From Pyricularia pennisetigena (Eukaryota > Ascomycota > Sordariomycetes > Magnaporthales > Pyriculariaceae): a stretch of 64,000 bases of DNA. Every line of letters begins with the position of its first letter. Positions within the stretch are counted from its first letter, which is position 1. The translations under genes and the position numbers were made by a program. The DNA lies in assembly GCF_004337985.1 (NCBI RefSeq), contig NC_043744.1, positions 2,826,408-2,890,407 of the forward strand. Direction: 5' to 3'. A model generated the notes under the pieces. It saw only the letters and a list, made by a program, of their open reading frames with translations, was not told the origin of the DNA and did no database searches. Below are positions 10,492 to 22,500 of this stretch, piece after piece.

Positions 10492-13400
10492 GCAACTAGC
10501 CGCACTTGGATGGCCTTCCAAAAAACGATGTTGATTTGGATCTGAATTTTGTTGGGGTCCTAGCCCACAAGGACATCTTACTGGATATTGTTTTCTTTTG
10601 TCAGACACGACAACCAAGATTGATGACTGATGTCGACAATAATTGCTGCAATGTTTTTGGTACTCGGGCGATGGTTTGCAAAGTCCGCACTAACTTGAGG
10701 CAAACAAATGAGACTGGGCCAACTGAAGGTTGTTAATACCGTCACAACACACCGCTGGCGGTTGGGGGTATTGGATGATTCTCAAAGCGGAAAGTTGCAT
10801 TGCTTTTGGTATCGAGGGACTGGCGCATATTCCTGGTCGGGTTCCTCATGCATTTTACGTCAGCATAGTAAAAGTAGTTACCTTAGTTCTATTATCCTTG
10901 CCAGTAAAGATAAGGCTTTGTCTACTGCCGTACTGGGGACGAAGTTGCCTTCGGGATCCAACCTAAAAGGCGTTACGCTGCCGCTTGAGATTGCCCTCTG
11001 CCGGTATAGATAGGTAGCACCAGATGCAATATAATATTCTCATGTAATGTTGCAGTTTTTGATCTGCTACACACGCCCAATCGAATATTCTTCAGTTGAC
11101 CCCGTGAGCCTGCAAGAACTCCTGCCCTTTTTGAGTGGGTTTGCTGACAGGCTTTTTCCAAGGCGGCGCAAAACGGAACGGCCCAGGGATCCCGCAAGCC
11201 CGTAAGTTCTGAGCCAAGATCTGCATATGACAGAGGTGACGCTTGATGAATGTTGACAAGTCCCGGGACAAACCACGTCGGCATCCCGGATGAAACCGTA
11301 CATTGTATAATGACGGACAACACTTGGCAAGAACAGAACCAGCTAATGAGAGCGAGGCGATTTCGAGAAATGGGTGGCGACAGCGAGCAAGTCGTGGCAG
11401 ACGGGTAGGACATGTCCAATGAACTGTAGTTCTTCTCACAGGGTACCCAGCGTGATTTATTGCTTTGCTGCTACGTAGTCTTTTTTTTTTTTTTTCTTCC
11501 TTTGCCTCGTTACACAGGAATTATTGTGATAGGATCTATTGTTTTTCAGGTCATTATTTGCCTCACCGACCGGTATACAGAACGACCCTCGTGATCTGAC
11601 CGTCCTTGAACCGGTGTGCAAGGCCGCATGAACCGGATGAGTGTATGGTCTGCCTGCAAGTCTTTTGTACACGCTTAGGATCTTGTACATCGACCTGTGC
11701 ATTCATTGCTCAAGGAGTACAGAGGCGGTTAAGTGAGCGGCTTGACGGTGTGAGCGAGTGAGCGAGTATGGTATGGTGCTGGCTGTTGTAGTAAAGTAAT
11801 TACTTGGTTGCAGCAAGTACATGTGCCTAGGCCGCCTTCACAATGGGGAGAAAAGAACCTCAAAAAGTCTTGGGCTGATCAGCGTTTGCATTTCGCGGGA
11901 CTGGGAGTTGAGAGTTGCGTCGCAAGTGGATCTCAGCAGGGGGTTCATGTACATACAGCACATCCCTGCGCACCCACGTTGTCGCTTGCACACCGCATTT
12001 TCGTTGTGCGGGTCATTTAGTTGGGTCTTGGGATTTTTTTGGGGGGGTTTTTCCTGCCTGCTGGCTTTGCTAGGTGAAATGCTGGAGGGTCATGTCACCC
12101 ATCTCCCCCCCGCCCCTCCATCGCCCCGGGCGCATGTCAGGGGGGCCAGAAAATCGGGTTTTCGGCGGTTCCATTATTTTCCCCTCTGGCGCCTCAGTGA
12201 CGCCCAGTGAGATTGGCGCCAAAGAAGAATCTCCCACCTCTACCCCAGTCAAAATCCAAATCACTGGAGATCTATTGCCCACTTCCCATGCGATTTGATT
12301 TCCCCTCGTGCAAATCGGCCCCCATTTCCTCCCTTAGCTGTCAAATCACAAGCAAGGAATAAGAGATCAAATGGGAAAGAAAACATAAACAAAATTCCCG
12401 AAGGGCCCCTCACCTCTCCTCTCCTGTTCGTCTTTACCTGAGAGCGTTTCAAAGCCCGGTCCACAATTCACTTTGCTTTGCTTTGGGTACGGGCTTCATT
12501 TCTTCCTGTGGAATCGGACCACCGGCAAGAAGACGTTTGAAGATAAGAAGGAAAAAGAAACAGAAGAAAAAGAAAAGAAAAGAAAGACGTTAGCAAGTTG
12601 ACTTGCAGCAAACAAGTACCAAACCGGTCAGGGCGAGGTGCGGTAACCAACGACAGTACGCAGCACGGCTTCTTTTGAGTTGCGTCGCATGCTCGTGGGT
12701 GCAGACTGCTCCGCAGCAGCCAGGTCAGTGTCCCGCTGCGGGCTTTATCATGGATTTTTTTTTCTTTGCTTTTCTTTTTGCTTTTATCTTTTTGATTATT
12801 ATTATTATTATTAAATTCCGGTGGATTCTCCACGGGCGCGCCGTCTAGTTTGTCTAGCTTTGCCGTGTTTTTCTTTTTCCCCTCGATGTCTGGACCTTGT
12901 GCGAAAAGGTTCAATTCCTCGTGTTTCTCGGCCATTTTTGCGGGGCAGGTTAGTGGGTTGAGCACTGTCTGCCCGCCTCATCAGTACTTCAACCTGTCCC
13001 AAGTTTTCCCCCGGGATCAGGGACTGATTGAATTGAATTGATCTTAGTTCCGAAAAGCAACATCCTGTTCACCGTCCATCTAGGGAGGACCCTTTCTAAG
13101 CAACAGGGACGCGGCTTGTAGCTTCGCCTCATCTGCAGCAACTGACTGCTGCATCGTTCAGACCCTGACAGCAGCAAAACAAGCAAGCGGCTGCGTGGGC
13201 CGGCCGTCCTCCACATACCCGGGGCTCACTTACTCACTCGCTCATTCACTCAAAACCGAAATTGACTTCCTGGCTAGCTTTGCAGCTGCGGGCAAAGAAC
13301 CAACCATAGATACATGCATACAACATACATACATACATACATGTGCTACGCGCCACTGCAGTCTCTCTTGTGGCCATCGTTCCGCGGTTGTACGCACACG

Positions 13401-13647
13401 ACCATGATCCCTCGATTTGACGGAAAATTGAGGAGCAACTTGCTGCGATCATGACGGCTCTCCCTTGAACCGAAGAAGGGGGGCCGCAAAACACCTCGAA
13501 AGCATCTTCCTTTCTTGGCCCGAGTTACCTGTCTGTCCGTGTTTTAGGTGCATGCGAAAGCCAGCCATCGAAACAAGAGACAGTCCGTCACTCACAAGGT
13601 GACCTTTCACCACAACCACATTCGCCTCTCCGACATAAACTCAAACA
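10492..13647. other. Intergenic, 3.2 kb
   Basis: Only short or overlapping frames without motifs occur; the longest is 165 codons at 12468-12965 on the minus strand, low-complexity and Lys/Ser-rich. Simple repeats are a T15 at 11481-11495, a (TTA)n run near 12795-12813 and a (CATA)n run near 13322-13341. The right end, pyrimidine-rich and then CA-rich, should be the promoter and leader of the FNIP-like gene. Confidence 0.5.
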
Positions 13648-16600
13648 ATGCTCGGGAAGCTTTTCAACCTGACGGCCGGCAATAATGGCGACGACGCCAC
13701 AGGTGCACAGGATCAAAACTCAACGTCTCCCTCACAGCTGATTTCATCCCTCGAGTCCGTCCAGGAGGACATACATACCCGCAACTTGCTATTCCCCGAC
13801 GCCGAGTCTCTGTTCCAGCACCGCAACGATCAGGTCTTCCCGCTCTCGGCTGGCCCGGCTCTTCCGCCGACCTCGGCAGCCGTCAACTCCTTTGACTATG
13901 ACTGTGACGTCTTTCTTGATGCCCAAGATGTCCGCGTCCTCATCATGCAGGATGCTCTCAGTGCTAAGCCTGCCGCGCTGATCTACGACAGCCGCCCGCG
14001 CCCACCAGCCACAAGTCCAGTGTCTGATCGCCCAGAGATGCCTCCTTCTGTGGCTGGGTTCGCCACCGGCCCACCACCAGATGTACGACGCGGCCCCGTT
14101 TCCCCGAGGAAGTCCAGCATGAGTCAGGGCTCCCGGCCTGCAAACATGACCCAGGATGGCTCGCAACCGCAGCAACGACAGAGCGCCTTTGATAGGAGGG
14201 CGTCGATGCATGGCCGCACTCAGCCGCGTATCGAATCCGATACGCAACGCGCGAATCGCGAGTATGCCGATGAGATCAACGTCTTCTCCAGTTGCATCTT
14301 TGGAAACTCGGAGCTGATGGCCTACAAAGGCACATCCACCAAGGTCCACGTGGTTCCGACTGATGGTCGCAGTGAGTCTTCCGGCTCCTTCTTCGGCGAT
14401 GGGAGGGGATCCCTGGGTAGGGCCAGCATGCGATCTTCCAAGTTGTCGCAATCTTTTTCATCTGAAGCGGTGGGGGATTTCATGCCACAAATGTCCTCGA
14501 GTGCGCTGCCTCGCACCCCACAACGGAAGAAGGTTCTCATTACGCGGCTGTTCCCAGTGACCGTACCGAGCGACGAAGCCAGCGACCTTCCAATAACAAC
14601 GCCGAGCAGTCGATTCTCGGAGGACAGCGCCGGAGGATTCCCTTTTCCACAAGACGGCGAGGACGGCAAGGGGAAAATGAAGAGACTGCAGCCGAAGCAG
14701 AAGCGTACGCCCATGTATGCCGTGGCTTTGGTTATAAATCTTCCCCAACCCACTGGTGGGAATGGAAACGGCGTCTCGGTTTCGGCCTCCAGGCAGGGAG
14801 TTTTTCGAGGGTCGAGCTCATACAACGAAAACGAATCGTTTCCATCTTCTTTCGGCTCCGCACGTCGCTCTGGCTGGACAATGGTCGGGCCGGCTGCGGG
14901 GGTCGACTCTTTCGAATCCGCATACGTCGGCGACATCGAGGACCGCATCGACCCCATAACGCAGCATTGGGATATCATCATGCGGACCCTCACGCACCTC
15001 CAATCCGTGGTAGCTACCAAGCTCTCCGGCATGTTAAGACAGCATGATATCGGATCCCCTGATCAAATTCCGTCATCCCTGAACTCGCAACTGTCACGAC
15101 GACCGTCGGTCTCCCGGCGGAGGAGCGACGATGGGGCGTCCACGAAAGCCCCGAAAATGAACGCAAGGTATCTGACTCTTCATCCAAACTGCTTAATGGA
15201 TAACCACGAAGTCAGGCGTGAGATCGAGATTGCGCAGGCCCGCATCGTTGCTGGTCTGCGGGCCACGCGAGTCGTCACGGGGCAGAATCGCTGGGGAATC
15301 TGGCGCGAGGAGGCAAGATGGGTGGCAAGGTGGGCTGGGGTCAAAGATCAGGGACTCTTTTTCCACAGCCTCCTCACGGGGTATCTTGCCACACATACAG
15401 ACTGGCTGCAGGCGCTTGGACCGTCTTTCCACCGAAAGCGGCACCAAGAACAGGCGAGGGCTCGCGGCGACGAAGACATGTCCCTTCCGGCTCGCACCGT
15501 GATTGTTGCCCGAGACAAGATGGCCGCAAGGAGGCTGGTCTTCCTACTTGCTGCGTTCCTACCTGCCAATCAGCAACTGCCCATCAGCATGCGTGCACAT
15601 CGACCGAGTACATCGGCCTCTTTTGGTGGCCCCTTTTCGCATTCTCCTCCATCATATGCCGTTCCTATCCTGAAGGAAGAGTCCCTCAGACGCAAGATCA
15701 ATCGCCGTACAGCACCGAGGCGGTTGTCACATTCGCGAACCGTCAGCCTACAAGCACAACCCGCAAACCGTGGCTCTGGCCTACCTGCTCAACTCGCCCA
15801 TCTGAGCATGGAACGCGGACATGAAAGGAGATCTTCCGATGCCATCTCAATCCGAACCACTCATCTTCCAATTTCAACCAGTGACAGCCAGAACCGGAAG
15901 AGCAGCGCTGCCACAGCCGCGACCATCACACCGGAGGCTACGATCCCTCACTTTGCTACTCTACAGAGACAGGAATCCTTGTCTGGCCGACGACCAGGGA
16001 GTGCGAGCAGCACTGCCGCTGATGACCTGAAGCGGACCTTGCAGAGGGGAGATAGCAACCTTAGCACAAATAGCGGAAGCAACAGCCCCGCAGCCAGCGA
16101 ACCGCGAACTTCCTCGAGCACTTGGGGCGTCCTCACTGGCCTATGGAATGCCAGGCGTCGAGGATCTCGCGGTTCTACTGACACAAGCCCACCCAAGAGG
16201 GACTCGATCAACAGCATCCTAAGCGGGCCACCAATGTCGCCCACCAAGCCCACCCTTCGCAGCCATCAGGAGCAGTTACGGAGCCCTGCGCGACTGACGG
16301 CGGAACCAAAGATGTCGAGAGCTGCAGGCATCACATCGGCCCCAGACCTGGGACCCCGAGAGCAACGCGCAGAAGAGTCACCGGGACGCCGAAGGACAGA
16401 GTCTCCTTCGGCAAGAGAAAGCGGATCCCGCTCGCCACGCCTCTCTCGTCTTACCACGCTGTCAGATGATGGATCGGAGTCTCTACTCCCGCCCAGGAGA
16501 AGCGACACTTTCCAGAGAATCCCGGACCCATCGGGTGCCTTCGAGTCGCCGGTAAAAACCTCTATAAACATTAACGACGGGGTGATAGATGTTGATGTCC

Positions 16601-17511
16601 AATTCCCCGAGTACATCACATCTTTCGAAACTGCTATTAGTTCACCCTCAAGCAGCGGCTATCTCTCAACGCCCGGGGGCAGCGGGTTAGAGCTTTTTGA
16701 ACAAACGAGCCGCATCGCCGCCGACGGTGATCAGCCATTCAACGTTGCGGGTTGGCTTCAACAATACCACCCGGACTTTATACTGCAGGCCATACCGCCA
16801 CAAGAGGACTTGATTGAGCAAGTCAAAGCGTCTCTCAGGGCGGAACCTTCGCCGCCAGTCCTGTATGCACCATATCATCTCATGTCAACAGAAGCACAAC
16901 AGGAACGGTGGCTTGATGTTAGCAGCGTCATTGTTGCAGACACTACAACCTTCTCCATCCAAAGAATTCGATACCGACGTCTTGTCAAACTGAAGCCGTT
17001 TCAGGACCTCTCTGGTGGCGCCCTGCTTACCGCATCATCGGTCAACACCCAAAGCCCACCTGTTGCTCTGCTCACCCCGGCCGTCACCCCGTACGAGACC
17101 AAGTTGGAGGAAGAGTTCATCGTAGAGCCCATTGTCACTTTGAATGACGTCTTGGTTGAGGCCGTCGAGCGGGTAGTCGGCCATGTCGGCTTGGACTCGA
17201 CAAGCTCCTCCCGCTCCACAAGCAAACGCCGTGAGCGGAGCAACAGCGACGCAGCAGGCTCGGGCGAGGCCACCTCTGCGGCCCGCCATGTAGCCGTGCC
17301 GGTTGGCCGCACCCCCAAGACCTTGCAGGAGGTACCTCGTGCCGAATGCAAGATGGTTATACTCTCAGCACTCGAGGAGGTGATCAAGGAGGTAGTGGAG
17401 CGGCGTGACAGGGAACATCGTGAGATGGAAAGCGACGAGCATCGTGAAAAGGAGAGCGAACTCACTGCCGCCGTCAGAGGCTGGTTGGAGAGTGTCGAGA
17501 TGGGAGAATGA
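13648..17511 (+). CDS. FNIP/Lst4-like protein (folliculin-interacting family)
   Basis: In yeast, Lst4 pairs with Lst7 (folliculin) at the vacuole as a GAP for the Rag GTPase Gtr2 and so activates TORC1 on amino acids. This is one open frame of 1287 residues without introns. The N-terminal DENN-like part is visible as islands: a Asp/Tyr-rich strand with DVRVLIMQDA near residues 82-105, an FGNSELMAYKGTSTKVHV strand near 215-235, and a YAVALVINLP strand near 355. A helical middle region with WGIWREEARWVARW near 550 and a TVIVARDKMAARRLVFLLAAFLP helix near 615-645 follow. The C-terminal block (about 1028-1120) has VIVADTTTFSIQRI and ends in a charged helix. Between 650 and 1000 it is Ser/Pro/Arg-rich and probably disordered. 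The assignment is by pattern recognition of the islands; a generic DENN-like protein is the alternative. Confidence 0.75.
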   Translation: MLGKLFNLTAGNNGDDATGAQDQNSTSPSQLISSLESVQEDIHTRNLLFPDAESLFQHRNDQVFPLSAGPALPPTSAAVNSFDYDCDVFLDAQDVRVLIMQDALSAKPAALIYDSRPRPPATSPVSDRPEMPPSVAGFATGPPPDVRRGPVSPRKSSMSQGSRPANMTQDGSQPQQRQSAFDRRASMHGRTQPRIESDTQRANREYADEINVFSSCIFGNSELMAYKGTSTKVHVVPTDGRSESSGSFFGDGRGSLGRASMRSSKLSQSFSSEAVGDFMPQMSSSALPRTPQRKKVLITRLFPVTVPSDEASDLPITTPSSRFSEDSAGGFPFPQDGEDGKGKMKRLQPKQKRTPMYAVALVINLPQPTGGNGNGVSVSASRQGVFRGSSSYNENESFPSSFGSARRSGWTMVGPAAGVDSFESAYVGDIEDRIDPITQHWDIIMRTLTHLQSVVATKLSGMLRQHDIGSPDQIPSSLNSQLSRRPSVSRRRSDDGASTKAPKMNARYLTLHPNCLMDNHEVRREIEIAQARIVAGLRATRVVTGQNRWGIWREEARWVARWAGVKDQGLFFHSLLTGYLATHTDWLQALGPSFHRKRHQEQARARGDEDMSLPARTVIVARDKMAARRLVFLLAAFLPANQQLPISMRAHRPSTSASFGGPFSHSPPSYAVPILKEESLRRKINRRTAPRRLSHSRTVSLQAQPANRGSGLPAQLAHLSMERGHERRSSDAISIRTTHLPISTSDSQNRKSSAATAATITPEATIPHFATLQRQESLSGRRPGSASSTAADDLKRTLQRGDSNLSTNSGSNSPAASEPRTSSSTWGVLTGLWNARRRGSRGSTDTSPPKRDSINSILSGPPMSPTKPTLRSHQEQLRSPARLTAEPKMSRAAGITSAPDLGPREQRAEESPGRRRTESPSARESGSRSPRLSRLTTLSDDGSESLLPPRRSDTFQRIPDPSGAFESPVKTSININDGVIDVDVQFPEYITSFETAISSPSSSGYLSTPGGSGLELFEQTSRIAADGDQPFNVAGWLQQYHPDFILQAIPPQEDLIEQVKASLRAEPSPPVLYAPYHLMSTEAQQERWLDVSSVIVADTTTFSIQRIRYRRLVKLKPFQDLSGGALLTASSVNTQSPPVALLTPAVTPYETKLEEEFIVEPIVTLNDVLVEAVERVVGHVGLDSTSSSRSTSKRRERSNSDAAGSGEATSAARHVAVPVGRTPKTLQEVPRAECKMVILSALEEVIKEVVERRDREHREMESDEHREKESELTAAVRGWLESVEMGE

Positions 17512-18040
17512 CGACCCTACATTCCTACATCGACAATGACCACCATACACCTTAATCACCTGACCCATGCTATTTGGGAGTTTTCAGTTTTTTGTTCGTC
17601 TACGTCTCTTTTTTTTCAGCTTACTTTATGATCATTTTACCTGTATTAATAGCATTGCGCTGGCATTTTGTTTTCTTTTCTTTCTTTTTTATTCTTTCCT
17701 CTGGACATTGCCCGACTTGTGGTTGGGGCCCTCGAGCATGGGGCCAGCATTCATTCGTTGAAGTACCTTGATACCCCCCGGTTTCTCACAGCTAGCACAT
17801 CAAAGCTTAAAGACCCTACAGCTAAGAATCTCTTGGCATATTGTACAAATGAACAAGACAGGAGCCAGAACGCCCTGTACAAGATGAACAGATTATCATC
17901 AAAACACCTTCATGCGCAAATAGCAATGATGTGACTCACGAAAAAAGTAATGAATAGTTCTACGGAGATCAGCAGTCAGTCCTTGTCGGCACCCAGCCCA
18001 ATCCATCCCTTTCCATCAGGTCACAAGAAACCGGATGTGA
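17512..18040. other. Shared 3' region of two convergent genes
   Basis: The FNIP-like gene (+) and the DUF427 gene (-) converge here. The left part is T-rich just after the FNIP-like stop, including a T9 near 17608-17618. No coding evidence was seen. Confidence 0.5.
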
Positions 18041-18656
18041 TTAGGCAGTCGTCTTGCTGACATTGACCTTGGTCTTGTCTATCTATCTCGTCAGCTTGGC
18101 AACTCTCACTTCTGCTGTTGACCAGGTACCGCAAGACCAACAGCACCATGCAAACAGAGACTTACAGAACGCGACATAATCCTTGATATTCTGCGCTTCG
18201 GCCTTTGGATTGGGATAATACCAAGCGGCGTTGTCGAGCTTCTTGCCTATGGTATGTCGTCAGTTACATTTCTCCCAAATATCAAAAGGAACCCGCCCCC
18301 TCCTCCCTCCTCCCCGATCCCTCATTATACGCTTCATCAGACGGGGTTGGGTTTGCCCGGGAGAAAGGAAACCAACAAAACAAAAAGTCACAAGCGTCCC
18401 TTTACATACACCCCATTCCCTCAACCCCCCTCCAAAACTCTAAAACATTGAGAGATAACCTACCTCCGACAGTGATTGAATAATAGCTCGCATCACCCTT
18501 CCACGGACAGTGGGTGTGCAGGTCCGTGTCGGTAAAGAACTCGTCCTTCCGGACGGCTTGGGGTGGGAAGTACACGTTGCCCTCGACCTCTTCCCACTCG
18601 GTCGTCTCGGCGATCGTTTGCCCGTCCACGGAGGCGGTGGCTTTGCCGGTAGGCAT
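18041..18656 (-). CDS. DUF427 domain protein
   Basis: This is a small single-domain protein of 103 residues from three exons: 18464-18656, 18166-18246 and 18041-18078; all junctions are in phase. It shows the family pattern: an Ala/Glu-rich first strand, NVYFPP, then a TDLHTHCPWKGDASYY block near residues 43-58, ITVGG, and after the first splice LDNAAWYYPNPK and the DYVAFY helix. DUF427 proteins are small beta-rich proteins of unknown function found in bacteria and fungi. The frame stays open 32 codons upstream, but that part is mostly a poly-Lys/Glu stretch from a homopolymer, so the Met at 18656 is chosen; it begins MPTGKA, as relatives do. Confidence 0.88.
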
Positions 18657-19521
18657 CGTGGGGAAGTCTGGGCTTTGCTCTTCTTCTTTTTTTTTTTTTT
18701 TTTCCGAGGATAATGACGAGGGCGATGTATTCTCTTGGATCAATGATGTCACTGTATATTTCTATGTAGGCATGTGACACGAGGCAAATAGATAAACCAA
18801 GATGTTGAGTCCGTTTCACTACTCTTCTACTCACCGGAGTCTCCAGCGCCCAGAGACGGTTGGGCACAATATATAATCAACAATACATGACGTGTTGGAT
18901 TTGTCAGCCAGGTAGGTTTCGTCCCATGCACCAGACCGGTCTTTTTATGTAGACCGATCGATGTTGATTGACTGCGGGGTTGGCTCTAGCATCTGCCGCG
19001 GCATGTGGCTTTTGTATGCCCTAAGCAAACGAAACGAGCTTCATATTCGCAAGTCTAGATTTGTCTTAGACCTGCATTGAAATCCATACGTCCCATCGAC
19101 AGCTCCAGATGCATGCAAACGAATGTAAACTTTCTTATGGGAGGTTGTCAAAGGGATGAGTAATTCTTTTTTAATCTTTGGATTTAAACTTGTTATCATA
19201 GAACCCATTGCTCAACTGAACCTCCAGACGCCGGAAACTCGGGTATATAAAACAAGGCGTTTTTCATTTTGACTCCCGAGATGCTTGACATATGAGAAAA
19301 GGAAAACCAACGCATCGATGCTAACGCCAACGCTAATGTAGGATATCGTGTGAAGAGTGATGTACAGGAATAGGAGAAAACAAGTGTATGGGATTGGCAA
19401 AGTGAAATGTAGAGTGAGGACATGAATGAGAGGCAAAAAAGAAGAAAAAAAAAAAAAAGAAAAAAAGATAGAAGAATCTATTTTTTATCTCTTTCACTTC
19501 ATACATGTAGCAGTGATGAAA
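18657..19521. other. Intergenic between DUF427 and CSC1-like genes
   Basis: This holds the leader of the DUF427 gene, with a 17-nt tract at 18687-18703 that is A on the coding strand and 31 nt before its ATG. It also holds the 3' region of the CSC1-like gene, with a 14-nt A tract at 19445-19458 that is T on the coding strand, 64 nt after the stop. No gene was seen. Confidence 0.6.
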
Positions 19522-22500
19522 TCAAAGACTGATGAGATCCATCTCAGAGAAGTCGGGCGGCGCCCGGCCATAGATGACGCGGACTTTGCTATCAAGCGCT
19601 GTGCCCTCGTTACTGATCCAGATGTATTCGCTGAAGGACTGCGTGCGGTAGATCTCGTCGTCAGACACTCCGATCTCGTCCTGCGGGATCCAGACCGCCC
19701 GACGGCGCGAACGCAATGCCTCGTGCTTGAACGCCTCGCGGACGAGCACATCACGCTCATCCGGCGTCAGGTCCTCGATTTCGTCATGGAAGCCTCCGTA
19801 CAGCGCATCTCCTATAGCACGCTGCGCCTCGAGGTCCTTCATGCGACGTTCTTTGCGGTACTGAGCCGCAGTCTTGAGGTTCTTTTCCGCCTTGCCTAAT
19901 GTGGCATGTTCAATATGTTTGCCGGCCCGGACGGCCCAAGTCCCTGCATGACGTATGCCCGCGACAGGGTTAAGCATGCCCACTTTGGAGCCATGAGCGC
20001 TGCCCGTGGCTGAGCGGCGCTTTGCAGACAGCCTTCTCATCTCAATCTCCTCTCTAGTTGCCATGGAAGAGTCTCCACGAAGCATACCGGCCTCGTCAAC
20101 ATCACCGTCTGCCGGATCGTCATTAACAAGACCGAGACGACGATCCTGAGCCCGCTGAAAGGCTTCGTCCCTCAATACCGCCTCATCCTCGAAGGTAATT
20201 GGCAGGTACCTAAACAGAGGTGAAAATGACTTGGTGAGTAGGATCTGATAGCCCACGGTGATGACCATTGCCACAATCATAACAATTGCCTGCCTGAAAC
20301 CAACAAGGTTTCCGAGTTCATCCGTTGACAAGAAAAACAGGCCAATCAGACAGAGCTCCATGACGTAGAGACCGGTGAAGAGCTGGTTGACAGCCCTTGG
20401 AAACAGAACGCCGCCGGTATCTGTCTGGAAGCGCGTAACGTAGAACATATTGTAGCGATGAGCAAGCCAAAGCAGGCTGAAGGTGATGATGGCGAAAATC
20501 GAGATTAGAGGGGCCACAATGGAGTAAATCAATGCAATGCATGCGAAGTTCGTGTATACGGGGAAGAAAGAGCCCCAGTTGACGTTGGGCAGCTCAGTCT
20601 GCCGCTTCCATTTGGCCCTGGCAGTGTTGTCGAGGAGTCTGCCGAGGACATACCAGACTATGAGGGTGCCGATTTGCATGAGTGTTCCCGAGCTCACAGA
20701 TAGAGCTTGCAGTATCATGTAGGTGAAGAAGTAGTTGGCTGACCTGGGCAAGTTCTTGGCCAAAAGCTCTGGAATGCCCGCAACACTATTAACGGTATCT
20801 TTGGCACTGAAAATATCGCTGATTGTAGCCAGGGCACCTGTTGACAAGCTGACGACGAGGAAGAGGAGGAAGAAGAGGAACGCGAAGTAGTAAATCTGCA
20901 CAGACTCAGACCTCTGAGCACCTGTCTTGGCACCTTGGAGCTTTGCCAGGAAGTTGAAGATGAGGGGCACGACCGCGAGAATGATGGCCAAGATGATGGC
21001 CGGCAGCACTCCAGAAACAAGCTGGAGAAAGTTGTAAATCTGTTCGTTGCGCGAAAGAAAGCTCAAGAAAGGGAGATCCTGGACCAACTTGTCGATTTGG
21101 GAAACTCCAGAAGAGAAAATAACGGGGAAAGCAAAAAGGATGACCATGCCGACGACGATTGTAAGGACAATGGCAAATCGAAGCCACTCGTACCACCAAG
21201 TGATGGCCATGTTTTCCCAGATTACGTCATGCGGCGCGACCTCGACGACACGGGGCGTCATCTGCCTAGGAACATGGTGCGTCACACTCTGGCAGGCCAT
21301 GTGGGCAGCCACCTGATTGTTGAACTGAATAAAGGCCGAGGTCATAACTGGGTATCTCTCAGGATGCTTCTGGTCGATCTCGATCTCCATGTTGAGACGT
21401 GCGAGCTCGCCGCGAGCCCAGTAGATCGTGTCGACCTCCTTGTTGATCAGAGGCAGCCCGGGAAGCCACGAAGGCGTCCATTCAAAGTTGGCAAGACGGT
21501 GGGTAGGGCGCTTGGATTCTTGGAGCCACTTTTTCCATTCTGCTCCATCATCACGATCTTTGGAATAGGCGAATTCGGATGCTGATACGGGATACTCGAC
21601 TGGAGCGATATCCTCCCCACCAACAAGGGGCAATGAGACGAGCAACCTTTGCCAGAAAGTCTTCTTCTGCTTCTGTGAAGATGACGAACCAGTCAGGGGG
21701 AACTCATCTTCCTCACGTCCCTGGGGAACGGGAGAGGCATAACCACCTGACGGGGCCTTCCAAAACTTCCACCAAGAGTTGTTCTCATTGACTATCATGC
21801 CATCCAAGTTCATCGCTCTCCTTGTCGTGTTACCTCGCGTCTGAGCCGAGTCGGGTCGCGTGCCCCCCGCCATCATGGCATCTTCGTCTTTGGAGCCAGA
21901 AGGGGAATGCCCGTGATAGCCTGAATCAGTGTCGAATGAAGTCTTCTTGGTCTCCTCTCTAATATCGCTTGCCATGCGAGGTGTTCTTTGTGGCCGGTCG
22001 GATCCTCGCGTTACAGGTCGGGGCTGCACCGGGCTTCCTGGTCCTCTGGGTTCTCCTGATAGGAAGCCAAATCCGCCAGTGTGCTCCAGTTGCCCATCGA
22101 CGCCCTTCTGAATGGTCTTGGCACCTCCGACAAGAGTGTGGCCAGCTTTGCCGACAACGTTAACGCCGCCCTTGAGACCTTTTCCGATGAGTCCAAGGCC
22201 TAGACCCTTTGCTTCCTTAGAGCTTCCATCGGCAAGGTCCTGTTCTGGAGGCACATAACTATTCCGTCGCTGATCTTGTTCGAGCGCGGTATCGATGTGA
22301 GGAACATCCTCATGGGTTCCCGCGCTAATACCGCCCTGCTGAGCACGCAACCGAGCTTCGGCATCTTCTTCCTCCTGTCGTTTCTGAATCTCATCTTTCG
22401 TAGGACGATGACGACCCTTATCACCCTTTCCTTTCTTTTCGTCGGCAAGCCTCTTCTTCAGATATGTACGCTTAGCCTCGCGAATGAGTTCAGTCTGCGC

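Noticed and set aside
10973..11419. 148-codon minus frame
   Set aside because: Overlaps two other frames of similar length, no motif, composition unlike the true genes.
12468..12965. 165-codon minus frame
   Set aside because: Mostly Lys/Asn and Phe/Leu runs from simple sequence; no domain.
18657..18752. Extended N-terminus of the DUF427 protein
   Set aside because: Consists of a homopolymer-derived Lys/Glu stretch; the family begins at the Met at 18656.
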